Of a DNA stretch of 9,830 bases, positions 1 to 7,960 are shown in pieces (the first letter of the stretch is position 1; each line of letters starts with the position of its first letter). Both the position numbers and the translations under genes were made by a program. The stretch lies in NCBI GenBank assembly GCA_031274385.1, contig JAISQH010000184.1:1-9830 (forward strand), given 5' to 3'. Origin of the DNA: Planctomycetaceae bacterium (lineage in GTDB: Bacteria; Planctomycetota; Planctomycetia; Pirellulales; Thermoguttaceae). Under the pieces are notes generated by a model. The model worked only from the letters and a program-made list of their open reading frames with translations. It ran no database searches and was not told the DNA's origin.

Positions 1-2633
1 CGTTGCCGGAAAAATTTTACGAACTTCAAAAACCCATCGCCGATGACCTAACACAACGTTTGGCATGGATTCAAGCGGTTGATCAATTGGACGAAGAACA
101 TCATGACCTCTTGGCACAGGTTTTGCCCCACCCGCCGAAGAAAGATGATCTTGACGCAAGACTTGCGTTAGGGAAAATGTTCGCCACGCTCCATCGCGAA
201 TTGGCTGCCGACGTTCTGGATTTCAAAGAAGTCGTCCGGCTTTGCAAAAAATTAAACATCGCAAACGAAGTCAGGCGTTGGGAAACGTTGGCGAAACTTC
301 AGGAAAAATATCTTGACCTTCTCAAGTCGCTTGATATTTGGGATTTACAAACCGCCCGCCTTTTCGCAATCCATCAACAAGACCCAAACGAGTTTCAACG
401 GTTTCACAATCACTTCAAAGAAAACGGGACACAGTTTTTTCTGCTTGGTTTAGTCGATATGAACAGGGCGCAGAAAGAAATTCTTAATAAATTCCGCGAA
501 TTTGTCACCCCGCTCGTCTTTGCGCCGGAATCATTCAAGAATCATTTCGATGAATTCGGCTGTCTTATCCCTGAAGCATGGGATCATGAATCGTTTTTAC
601 TGAATCCCCCCCTTCGCGATGACCAAATTACAATGGCGGCAAAGCCGGAACAACAAGCAAACGCGGTGTTGCGAAAGATTGCCGGTCTCGGCGGGCGTTA
701 CGCAACCGATCAGATTGTTATCGGAGTTCCTGATCCGCAGGTTATTCCGTTTGTTGAACAACGACTCGACCAAGCCAAACTTGAATCTCGTCATTTTGAA
801 GGCACCCCCATCAAAAAAACCGCTGTTTATCGGTTTCTTGAAATCGTTTCCGCGTTCCGCGACTCTCAAATGTTCGCCGCGTTCGCTGAATTAATCCGTC
901 ATCCCGATGTCGAATGGTTTTTAAGGAATGACCCGGAATTGCGTCTCGATCTGCTCTCCGAATTAGACCATTACTACAACGAGTTTCTACCCGTAACCGT
1001 CAGCGATCAATGGCAATCAAAAATCGATACCGATAACCCGCAGTTTAATCAATCTTTTGATTCGCTAAAACTCGTTTGGCAAAAGATTAAGGAATTGCTC
1101 GGCGTCGAATTTCCCTCGACGCAAAAACTTGCCCCCTCTCTCTGGAAAGAGAAAATTGATGCCATGTTGCACCGTCTTTATGACGGAAACAACCATCGGC
1201 TTGTCATTGAAACTCTTAAACAGGTCAACTCCGCTGTCGGAACTCTTCTCAATATTCCTGAAAAGTTGTCACCCCAAATGACTTTTTCCGAAACATTGCG
1301 TCTAATTCTGGCACAAATCGAATCAGGTAACATCGCCCCGCATGAAAACCCCAACGCGATTGAACTCATTGGATGGCTCGAAATCGTAATGGACGACGCC
1401 CCGATTGTCATTATAACCGGCATGAATGATGGTTTTGTACCGTCGTATTTAACTTCGGACATGTTTTTGCCGGATAAAGTACGGCGTGAACTCGATCTCG
1501 AAGACAACCGCCGACGTTTCGCACGCGATGCTTACGCCCTGTCGTCCATTTTGGGAACCCGCCAATCGATTGAAAACGGTCACGCAGTGCAATTAATCAG
1601 CGGACGGCGTTCAACGGAAGGTGACCCGATGCTTCCGAGCCGTCTCTTTTTCGCCGATACACCGGAAACCGTGACCCGCCGTGTTCAGCAATACTTCGGC
1701 GCCCCGCAGCCGGAACCCGAACTCCTTCTCGCCGGAATGATTAAACCCGGACAACCCGAACATTCCGCTTTCAAAATCCCTGATACCGAAAAACAAGAGA
1801 AATTGAAATCAATGCGAGTCACAGAATTCGCTGATTATTTGCGTTGTCCGTATCGATATTACCTCAAACACCGCCTGCGCTTGGAAAATCTCCATGACGC
1901 CAACGAAGAACTCGACGCGCCGGCGTTCGGGACATTGATTCACGAAGTTCTTAAACAGTTCGGAAGAAGCAATATCAACCGTTCCACCTCCGAAGAAAAC
2001 ATCGCAACCTTTCTCAGAAACACATTAAAGACTTATGTTTCCGACAAATACGGAGAAAAACCCCGACCGGTGGTTGCGATCCAGATGGAACGGGCGTTGA
2101 AACGTCTTGAAGCGTTCGCGGGATGGCAGGCGAAATGGGCTGCCAATGGACACACGATTCTCAAAACGGAATTGGACTTCAATAGCAATGCGGTCACTCT
2201 TCTTAAAAAGGAAGAACCAATTTTACTACGCGGAAGAATTGACCGTATCGACCGCGACGAAAATACCGGAAATCTCATCGTCTTAGATTACAAAACGTCC
2301 GACTCCGCCTCCGAACCGGAAAAAACGCATCGAAAGAAAAATGCCGATGGCAACTTGACATGGATTGATTTTCAATTACCACTATACTATTATATATTGC
2401 GTGAATCAGGTTATAAAGAGGAGATTAAACTTGGTTACGTTCTGCTGCCGAAAGATACAGCCAAAACAACCGAGAAACTAGCCGAGTGGACACCCGATGA
2501 TATTCAACAAGCGGTTGCTCAAGCTGAAGAAATCGCTCGTCACATTCTAAAAGAAGATTTCAAAATTGCAGACGCCCCTCCCCCATACAGCGAAGCGTTC
2601 GCCGCCATTTGCCTCGATAACGTTCTCGTTTAG
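1..2633 (+). CDS. PD-(D/E)XK nuclease family protein, AddB/RecB-like (5' partial)
   Basis: This is probably the AddB-like subunit of a helicase-nuclease that resects double-strand breaks before recombination. The reading frame starts at base 3 and stays open to a TAG at 2631, giving 876 residues (numbered from base 3). The TTG at base 3 is unlikely to be the true start: AddB-type proteins usually exceed 1000 residues, and the N-terminal nucleotide-binding segment is missing. A middle AddB-like block is visible: GMNDG at 473-477, a charged NRRRFARD stretch, and GDPMLPSRL at about 540-548. The C-terminal nuclease domain is complete: TEFADYLRCPYRYY (Cys615), GTLIHE (His647), GRID (Asp747), LDYKT (Asp762 and Lys764), and FQLPLYYY (Gln791). 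These match the RecB/AddB nuclease motifs, so nuclease activity is likely. Only Cys615 and Cys870 could belong to an AddB-type iron-sulfur staple; the usual C-terminal trio of cysteines is absent. No AddA-type helicase gene follows. The family call is firm; the AddB assignment is an inference. Confidence 0.88.
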   Translation, partial: LPEKFYELQKPIADDLTQRLAWIQAVDQLDEEHHDLLAQVLPHPPKKDDLDARLALGKMFATLHRELAADVLDFKEVVRLCKKLNIANEVRRWETLAKLQEKYLDLLKSLDIWDLQTARLFAIHQQDPNEFQRFHNHFKENGTQFFLLGLVDMNRAQKEILNKFREFVTPLVFAPESFKNHFDEFGCLIPEAWDHESFLLNPPLRDDQITMAAKPEQQANAVLRKIAGLGGRYATDQIVIGVPDPQVIPFVEQRLDQAKLESRHFEGTPIKKTAVYRFLEIVSAFRDSQMFAAFAELIRHPDVEWFLRNDPELRLDLLSELDHYYNEFLPVTVSDQWQSKIDTDNPQFNQSFDSLKLVWQKIKELLGVEFPSTQKLAPSLWKEKIDAMLHRLYDGNNHRLVIETLKQVNSAVGTLLNIPEKLSPQMTFSETLRLILAQIESGNIAPHENPNAIELIGWLEIVMDDAPIVIITGMNDGFVPSYLTSDMFLPDKVRRELDLEDNRRRFARDAYALSSILGTRQSIENGHAVQLISGRRSTEGDPMLPSRLFFADTPETVTRRVQQYFGAPQPEPELLLAGMIKPGQPEHSAFKIPDTEKQEKLKSMRVTEFADYLRCPYRYYLKHRLRLENLHDANEELDAPAFGTLIHEVLKQFGRSNINRSTSEENIATFLRNTLKTYVSDKYGEKPRPVVAIQMERALKRLEAFAGWQAKWAANGHTILKTELDFNSNAVTLLKKEEPILLRGRIDRIDRDENTGNLIVLDYKTSDSASEPEKTHRKKNADGNLTWIDFQLPLYYYILRESGYKEEIKLGYVLLPKDTAKTTEKLAEWTPDDIQQAVAQAEEIARHILKEDFKIADAPPPYSEAFAAICLDNVLV

Positions 2634-2649
2634 TAATTGAAAATGGATA

Positions 2650-2724
2650 TTGTCAACAGATTTTACAGATTTTACAGATTCGTTTTTTAACATAATCTGT
2701 TTAATCTGTACAATCTGTTGACAA
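2650..2724. repeat. 31-bp inverted repeat built of 9-bp tandem units
   Basis: The left arm is 2650-2680 and the right arm 2694-2724; they are reverse complements with 3 mismatches in 31, separated by a 13-nt T-rich loop (2681-2693). Each arm is itself a tandem array: three ACAGATT cores spaced 9 bp apart on the left, and three AATCTGT cores spaced 9 bp apart on the right. Transcribed, this would form a long AT-rich hairpin just downstream of the nuclease gene. It could limit read-through or stabilise the mRNA 3' end, but no U-tract follows it, so it is not a classical intrinsic terminator. It may be a member of a dispersed intergenic repeat family. Confidence 0.85.
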
Positions 2725-2775
2725 AATTAAAACAACTTTGAAGTTCAAAAAACAAAACGCTAAAGAATCCAAAAT

Positions 2776-2807
2776 AATTTTCAATTGTCCATTGTCAATT
2801 TTCAATT
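2776..2807. repeat. 11-bp direct repeat AATTTTCAATT
   Basis: AATTTTCAATT occurs at 2776-2786 and again at 2797-2807, with a related GTCCATTGTC segment between. Its reverse complement, AATTGAAAAT, lies at 2635-2644 directly after the nuclease stop codon, so these sequences bracket the large hairpin at 2650-2724. The second copy ends 16 bases before the dipeptidase start codon. Confidence 0.7.
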
Positions 2808-2810
2808 CCC

Positions 2811-2816
2811 AAAGGG
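2811..2816 (+). promoter_or_regulatory. Ribosome binding site that decides the dipeptidase start
   Basis: AAAGGG lies 7 bases before the ATG at 2824. It supports that codon over the in-frame TTG at 2785, which falls inside the AATTTTCAATT repeat tract and would add 13 residues unlike the family's N-terminus. Confidence 0.6.
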
Positions 2817-2823
2817 TATTTTT

Positions 2824-4209
2824 ATGAGTTTATTTGAAGACTATATTTTATCGCAAAAGGCGTATTTTGAATCGAAATGGTTCGAGATATTGCGGATTCC
2901 CAGTATTAGTGCGATTGAGGAGTTCCAACCGCACATCCGGCACGCCGCCAATTGGTTTCGTGACCATTTTCAAGGAATCGGACTTTGTTCGGAGTTAATC
3001 GAAACAACCGGTTATCCGCTGGTCTACGCCGAAACACCGGCGGTGGCGGGTTCTCCGGTGGTGCTGGTCTACGGTCATTACGACGTCCAACCCCCCGACC
3101 CGTTGGAACTTTGGAAATCTCCGCCGTTTGAACCCACCATTCGCGACGGGAATGTCTATGCGCGCGGCGCAACCGATGATAAAGGTCAATTCCTAACGCA
3201 TGTTTTCGCGGTGGAATCGCTTCTCAAGTCGGGTGAGACCTTGCCGTTTCAAATCAAATTCATTGTCGAAGGCGAAGAAGAATATGGCGGCAAAGCAATC
3301 GACCACTTTCTCCATTCGGACGAAGGTCAAAAGAAATTGGCTTGTGATTGCGTTTTGGTGAGTGACACCAGCATGTTCGGACCCGGGCAACCAACCATAA
3401 CATACGGCTTACGCGGAATCGTTGCCTTCGAACTCTTCCTGACAGGTCCCAATCGTGACCTGCACAGTGGAACATTCGGCGGTTCGGTCTTCAACCCGGC
3501 AATTGCATTGACCCAAATTCTGTCGCAATTCATCGACGAAAAAGGAATTGTTCAGATTCCACAGTTTTACGATGACGTTATTCCGCTGACCGAACGGGAA
3601 CGAACTCAATTCGCTGCCCTTCCTTTTGACGACGCTGCCTTTTTTGAAAAAATCGGGTTGACACAAGGTTTCGGCGAGATCGGCTTTTCAACAAACGAAC
3701 GCCGCTGGGCGCGTCCGACGTTCGATATTAACGGTTTAACTGCCGGTTATCAAGGGGAAGGTTCCAAAACAATCATTCCAAGTAAAGCGTCAGCAAAATG
3801 GACTTGCCGTTTGGTTCCGAATCAAGACCCGCAAAAGATAGCGGATTCGGTTCGGGAATTTGTTGCGATGCGGATTCCGTCGGGGGTGACGTGGGAACTT
3901 GTGGTGCAGCACGGCGCACCCGGAATGAGATTGGATCTCGACGCCAGCGAGTTCGTCAACCCAATGGCAACCGTCCTCGAAAAAACGTTCGCCCGCCCAA
4001 CAGTCTTCACACGCGAAGGCGGTTCGATTCCAATCGTCGCGGAGTTCCAACGCGTTTTGAATGCGGATGTGCTGCTCGTCGGTTGGGGACAAGACGATGA
4101 CGCCCTTCATTCGCCAAACGAAAAATTCGCATTGCAAAGTTTTCACGCCGGAATCTTAGCCTCCGCACGATTCTTCAACGAACTCGCCCAACAACAGAAA
4201 AAACAGTAA
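2824..4209 (+). CDS. M20-family metallodipeptidase
   Basis: A cytosolic two-metal peptidase of the M20 family (carnosinase/PepV/DapE-like), expected to hydrolyse dipeptides or short peptides. From the ATG at 2824 it has 461 residues, a usual length for the dipeptidase branch. All ligand motifs are visible: GHYDVQP (His85, with Asp87 behind it), ARGATDDKG (bridging Asp118), EGEEEYGG (catalytic Glu152 and metal ligand Glu153), VSDTS (Asp181), and DALHSPNE (His429). DLHSGTFGG (His214) marks the dimerisation/lid domain that completes the active site of the partner subunit. There is no signal peptide, so it is intracellular. The sequence shows nothing broken, and ligand order and spacing follow the family. 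The exact substrate cannot be read from the sequence; amino-acylase or succinyl-diaminopimelate desuccinylase activity is less likely because the GHYDVQP and EGEEEYGG forms are typical of dipeptidases. It is separated by about 190 bases from the gene before and 170 from the gene after, so it is probably transcribed alone. Confidence 0.92.
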   Translation: MSLFEDYILSQKAYFESKWFEILRIPSISAIEEFQPHIRHAANWFRDHFQGIGLCSELIETTGYPLVYAETPAVAGSPVVLVYGHYDVQPPDPLELWKSPPFEPTIRDGNVYARGATDDKGQFLTHVFAVESLLKSGETLPFQIKFIVEGEEEYGGKAIDHFLHSDEGQKKLACDCVLVSDTSMFGPGQPTITYGLRGIVAFELFLTGPNRDLHSGTFGGSVFNPAIALTQILSQFIDEKGIVQIPQFYDDVIPLTERERTQFAALPFDDAAFFEKIGLTQGFGEIGFSTNERRWARPTFDINGLTAGYQGEGSKTIIPSKASAKWTCRLVPNQDPQKIADSVREFVAMRIPSGVTWELVVQHGAPGMRLDLDASEFVNPMATVLEKTFARPTVFTREGGSIPIVAEFQRVLNADVLLVGWGQDDDALHSPNEKFALQSFHAGILASARFFNELAQQQKKQ

Positions 4210-4283
4210 GATTCATTGTTCGCCGTCCGCCGTTCATGATTCACCGCATTTTGATTCAAACGGGGTCATTTTTTTTGAATTTT

Positions 4284-4296
4284 GCAGTTCAACTGC
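4284..4296. promoter_or_regulatory. Perfect 13-nt palindrome, possible operator
   Basis: GCAGTTCAACTGC has 6-bp arms around a single central base. It ends 7 bases before the -35-like hexamer of the candidate promoter for the VWA gene, a position where an activator or repressor dimer could bind. The regulatory role is speculative; only the symmetry is observed. Confidence 0.3.
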
Positions 4297-4303
4297 TTCC
4301 TGA

Positions 4304-4332
4304 TTGTTCTTTATCGGGAAATCTGTTATTCT
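4304..4332 (+). promoter_or_regulatory. Candidate sigma70-type promoter for the VWA gene
   Basis: TTGTTC (4304-4309) and TATTCT (4327-4332) are separated by 17 bases, matching 3/6 and 4/6 of the consensus. The inferred transcript start lies about 40 bases before the ATG at 4380. A weak AAAGG ribosome-binding match lies at 4364-4368, roughly 11 bases before the ATG. The hexamers are poor, so this is a tentative call. Confidence 0.3.
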
Positions 4333-4379
4333 ATTGTAATCCGGTTCTATGAGGAATTTATTAAAGGTAAGATATTGGA

Positions 4380-6242
4380 ATGACCTTTACCAATCCGTCC
4401 GCATGGTATCTCCTGTTTTTGGCGATCCCGATCATCCTGTTTTATATTCTTAAGATTCGGCTTCGACGTGAGCCGGTTTCGACAACGATTTTTTGGCAAC
4501 AGGTTTTCGAAGAACGCCGGTCACGATCATTTTGGAGGCGGTTGCGGCATCTTATTTCGTTGCTGCTGAGTTTGCTTTTTCTTTCCCTGCTTGCCGGTGC
4601 CGTTTTGAATCCGGTTTCGGATTCCCGGAAAAAACCTGCCCGATGTGTGATCATTGTTGATAACTCCGCCGGAATGAATACCGCCGATTCACGAGGAAAA
4701 AGCCGGCTTGATCTGGCAAAAACCAAATTGAACCGGCTCTTAACAACAAACGCCGTTGCCCGTCAAACAGCAATCGTAACCGCCGGCGGAACACCGAAAA
4801 TTGTTGTTGGTTTTACCGACCATCTCGGAACATTGCGGCGCGGCGTTGATTCAATCAAACCAACCGATTACGCCACCGCGTTAACTCCCGCTATTGAACT
4901 AGCCGAACAATTAATCGTTTCAGAGGAACATTCCGAGATTTGGATTTATACTGACGGTTGCGTTTCAAACTTAGCCGATCTGATGAAAAAGCCGAATCTC
5001 ACTTTTTTTCCGGTTGGTTCACCGACCGACAATATTGGCATTACCCGATTCCAGCCGCGTCGTTCGTTGGGCGACGCGGTTGGTTATGAAGTTCTCGTCG
5101 AAGCGGTTAATTTCAGTGCGGAACCTGTTGACGTTCAATTGGAAGTCGAACTCGATGATCAGGTTGTTGACGTATCCGCCTGCTGGACGCTTGAACCGAA
5201 TAAACCTCAAACAAAAATCGTTCCGGGTACAACTCCGCAAGGCGGTGTACTTCGGGCAACATTGAAACCGTTTCATAAAACTTCGGATGAGGCAAAACCG
5301 GCTGCGGTTCCGTTGGATCAATTTCCGACCGACAACACAGCAATTGCTTTTTTGCCGGAACGAGCAACTCAACATGTTTATCTTTTCGGGACGGAAGATT
5401 TTTTCCTTCTCAAGGTTTTACAATCGCAACCGAATATTGAATTGCATCTTTTATCGGAAATGCCGGAACGGATTCCAAACGGAGGCGTTTTGGTTTTGCA
5501 TCAAACGGTTCCCGAAAAAATTCCGGTTGGCAACGTGTTGATTGTTGACCCCCGAAATCATTGCGACCAGTTTGAAACCGGTGAACCGCTCGAAATGCCG
5601 ATTGTTGCCAAAGAACGTTCCGAATTGCCGCTCTTAAAATTTGTTCATTTAACCAATCTGATGATACCGGGAGCACGAAAATTAACGATTCAAAATCCCA
5701 ACGCCGTGATTTTAGCCGAAACACCGGAAGCGTTACCGATTTACGCTCATTGGGACAATGTTTTGGTGTTGACGGCTGATTTGAAGCGAGGTGATCTGGC
5801 TCTCCGAACCGCGTTTCCGATTTTGGTTTCTCAGGCGTTGACTCAATTTCGCGGCAGCGGCGGCGAACTGGAAAAAACGTATTCTACCAACGAACCGGTT
5901 CGTATCGAATTGAAAACGTCAAACGAACAAATTCTCGTCAAATCTCCTTCGGGTTTTGAACAACGATTTCCGGTTAAATCCAATATGGTTTCGCTTGGAA
6001 TGTTACCGGAATGCGGAATCTGGACGCTTTGGGAGGGTGAAGTCGAACAAGCCCGGATTGCATGTAATTTGACCAACGCCGCCGAAAGTAATTTACGGCT
6101 TGCGCCCGAAACGTTTTATGAACAAACGCCCAACACCACGCTGTTTCAAACCGCCCAACCAATCTGGTTTTGGCTAACCGTTATTGCGTTGGTTCTGACC
6201 GCAACGGAATGGTTTTTGTATCAACGGCGTTGGATTGATTAA
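4380..6242 (+). CDS. BatA/VWA-domain membrane protein
   Basis: A 620-residue inner-membrane protein with an aerotolerance-type BatA N-terminus. Residues 8-26 and about 57-76 are membrane segments joined by a basic loop, and residues 595-613 form a third, leaving a short RRWID tail; most of the protein should therefore lie in one soluble block on the far side of the membrane. A von Willebrand factor A domain starts at about residue 88 (CVIIVDNSAGM) and includes a second conserved strand, IWIYTDG, with Asp192. The metal-binding site reads Asp94-x-Ser96-x-Gly98 instead of the usual DxSxS, so metal-dependent ligand binding may be weakened or lost. Residues 220-590 are beta-rich and have no motif I recognise. 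In many bacteria such proteins are encoded beside a MoxR ATPase and a DUF58 protein and have been linked to envelope or metal-enzyme maturation; neither partner is in this window. Its TAA overlaps the stop codon of the opposing permease gene. Confidence 0.85.
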   Translation: MTFTNPSAWYLLFLAIPIILFYILKIRLRREPVSTTIFWQQVFEERRSRSFWRRLRHLISLLLSLLFLSLLAGAVLNPVSDSRKKPARCVIIVDNSAGMNTADSRGKSRLDLAKTKLNRLLTTNAVARQTAIVTAGGTPKIVVGFTDHLGTLRRGVDSIKPTDYATALTPAIELAEQLIVSEEHSEIWIYTDGCVSNLADLMKKPNLTFFPVGSPTDNIGITRFQPRRSLGDAVGYEVLVEAVNFSAEPVDVQLEVELDDQVVDVSACWTLEPNKPQTKIVPGTTPQGGVLRATLKPFHKTSDEAKPAAVPLDQFPTDNTAIAFLPERATQHVYLFGTEDFFLLKVLQSQPNIELHLLSEMPERIPNGGVLVLHQTVPEKIPVGNVLIVDPRNHCDQFETGEPLEMPIVAKERSELPLLKFVHLTNLMIPGARKLTIQNPNAVILAETPEALPIYAHWDNVLVLTADLKRGDLALRTAFPILVSQALTQFRGSGGELEKTYSTNEPVRIELKTSNEQILVKSPSGFEQRFPVKSNMVSLGMLPECGIWTLWEGEVEQARIACNLTNAAESNLRLAPETFYEQTPNTTLFQTAQPIWFWLTVIALVLTATEWFLYQRRWID

Positions 6243-7714
6243 CGCCGGAACTCTTTGAAATGCCGCCGCAACCACGGTAAACCGATAACGGCAAGCACCA
6301 GAAACCACGAAATTCCAATGCTCAATTGAAGAGAATAAAATGCTTCGCTCATATCGGGAATGAAAATGGGCAAAAACGGTAATTTCTCTAAAATTTTGTA
6401 CATGTTAATGGAAACAGAAAAAAAACGTGCAATCCAATTGGCAAAAAGGACAAATAAAATGAAAACCGCAACCAAAATAAATGGAAACATCCAGTTCCGT
6501 GTCCGTGAAATCCAACGGTAAAGTAAAAGATTGTAAAAGAGCAGTGTTGTTGCACAATAATTGAAAAAAAGAAGTCCGAAATTAAAACCACTGCGCAATG
6601 CTTCGTAATCATTAAAAATAGAAGAGCGAAAGAAAAGAAAAGGAACATAAATCACAACGCCTTCGAGCAGTAACGTTAAAACACACCAAACCATTGCGTT
6701 CGCCGCTCCGGTGTAAAACGGAAAAGCAAGAAGCCGACGACAAAACGAAAACGGAATCGTTTGCTTGATTCGTTCTGAAACGGTGTCCCGTTCGCAAATG
6801 CAAAAAAGAAACAAGAAAGGTATGGTAAAACAAAAATATAAGAAATCGATAAAAATAGTAAGAAAAATTTCATTGTTAAGGTCTTTTTTTAACACGAGAC
6901 CGATCAGCACTGCGGCACTCAAAAGCAGTTGAATTACGAAAAACATGACACGAATCGGAAACATTCGATTGGACGTTTTCGGAACAAACTGAACGGTTGC
7001 CAATAAAAACGCGGAAAGCATTGCCAAGAAAAAAAAAGATAATATATCAACAAAAACTCGAGGTGCATGTAAAGAAGACACCGCGACAACAGGTAATCCA
7101 TAGATACCAAAAAGGACGAGCAGGTATTGCAAAAGCAACAAAGGAAGGGTGATTACACCGATCCGTGTATAATTTTTTGCTCCGGCAAAGAACGCAACGG
7201 TTACGAAATATTGAATCTGTATCAGGCAAAAATACGAGATTGCTCCGTAAAAAACAGCACGTAAATCGAGACCTTTCATCAAATACGCAACGCACAAAAA
7301 CGGTAGCGTGATACTCAGAAAAAGCAATCCGATAACAATACCAAACAACATCTTACCAAAAACAATACGTTGTGCCGACAACATGGTAAAGAGAACCGGA
7401 CTTTCTTGTAACCGATCCGAAGCCGTACGAAGAGCAGCGAAAATGACCAGCGTCAACGTTGTAAAAGCGTAATACGAGAAAAAAACCAAAAACGCTAATT
7501 GAGTTGCGTTATTGGGAAAATGGGAGAAGATGTGGAGGTAATTGTAGAAATAATTGACGAGTTCATTCTCGCCGCACAGCAGGACGAAGCAAACTGTTAC
7601 AGTGATCAGCAGATACAGTAACATCAATCCAATGACAAGCCGATTCCGTACTGCCTGCCGCAGTTCAAACAGCAACACCGGATTCGGTTCCCATTGACGA
7701 AAATAATTGAACAT
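6239..7714 (-). CDS. ABC-2-like transporter permease, 12 predicted membrane helices
   Basis: A 491-residue, very hydrophobic protein. Membrane segments fall at roughly 27-47, 73-94, 119-145, 151-176, 184-205, 220-242, 255-275, 281-307, 337-361, 375-398, 408-428 and 466-480. The N-terminus NPVLLFELRQAVRNR is an amphipathic segment before helix 1, as in ABC-2 permeases. The block ASDRLQESPVLFTMLSAQRI followed by VFGK (about 98-121) resembles the ABC-2 signature in which a charged coupling helix precedes a conserved GK at the next membrane segment. It would be the membrane half of an exporter or membrane-remodelling ABC system, but no ATP-binding subunit is encoded here, so the substrate is unknown. 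The ATG at 7714 (minus strand) is preceded by only a poor AAGAAAG match. Its codons are richer in A/T and phenylalanine than those of its neighbours, as expected for a membrane protein. The class is likely; the transport role is an inference. Confidence 0.75.
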   Translation of the reverse strand: MFNYFRQWEPNPVLLFELRQAVRNRLVIGLMLLYLLITVTVCFVLLCGENELVNYFYNYLHIFSHFPNNATQLAFLVFFSYYAFTTLTLVIFAALRTASDRLQESPVLFTMLSAQRIVFGKMLFGIVIGLLFLSITLPFLCVAYLMKGLDLRAVFYGAISYFCLIQIQYFVTVAFFAGAKNYTRIGVITLPLLLLQYLLVLFGIYGLPVVAVSSLHAPRVFVDILSFFFLAMLSAFLLATVQFVPKTSNRMFPIRVMFFVIQLLLSAAVLIGLVLKKDLNNEIFLTIFIDFLYFCFTIPFLFLFCICERDTVSERIKQTIPFSFCRRLLAFPFYTGAANAMVWCVLTLLLEGVVIYVPFLFFRSSIFNDYEALRSGFNFGLLFFNYCATTLLFYNLLLYRWISRTRNWMFPFILVAVFILFVLFANWIARFFSVSINMYKILEKLPFLPIFIPDMSEAFYSLQLSIGISWFLVLAVIGLPWLRRHFKEFRR

Positions 7715-7801
7715 CGTACACTTTCTTAATTGTTCCGTTTTTGGAGTTTATTTTAGGCAAGGTAGGCAGCCTTTCTCCGAGAGATTTGAGTATAATAAAA
7801 A

Positions 7802-7830
7802 ATTCTATCACAAAAACAGAAACAGAGCAA
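7802..7830 (-). promoter_or_regulatory. Candidate promoter for the permease gene
   Basis: Read on the minus strand, TTGCTC (7830-7825) and TAGAAT (7807-7802) are 17 bases apart, matching 3/6 and 5/6 of the sigma70 consensus. This would give a leader of about 80 bases before the ATG at 7714. A second minus-strand -10-like TATACT lies at 7794-7789 but has no -35 at proper spacing. Confidence 0.35.
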
Positions 7831-7836
7831 CAGGAA

Positions 7837-7870
7837 TCAGTAGTCAGTCGCTAGTAGTCAGTAGTCAGTT
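7837..7870. repeat. AGTAGTCAGT tandem repeat, copy 1
   Basis: A run of TAGTCAGT-type units, including TAGTCAGTCGCTAGTAGTCA and two further AGTCAGT units. The 22 bases at 7841-7862 match 9501-9522 at 21 positions. The run ends in an imperfect hairpin, CAGTTTT (7866-7872) with AAAACTG (7886-7892), plus an inner GGT/ACC pairing. A related, diverged opposite-strand segment, ACTGGCTACTG, follows at 7923-7933. All of it is non-coding. Confidence 0.8.
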
Positions 7871-7960
7871 TTTTGGTTCTTACCGAAAACTGTTGGGTAG
7901 TGATTGACAACTTCTCACTCCCCACTGGCTACTGCTCACAAAAAATTCTTCGTTTTTATT

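Noticed and set aside
2650..2724. Intrinsic terminator of the nuclease gene
   Set aside because: The stem is AT-rich and no T-run follows the right arm; the only T-run is in the loop. An effect on termination remains possible but is not supported.
4214..4250. GTTCGCCGTCCGCCGTTC-like repeats after the dipeptidase
   Set aside because: They resemble short intergenic direct repeats but are too short and diverged to define a unit.
7791..7796. Perfect TATAAT on the plus strand
   Set aside because: No -35 at suitable spacing and no gene for over 300 bases downstream; likely chance in AT-rich DNA.
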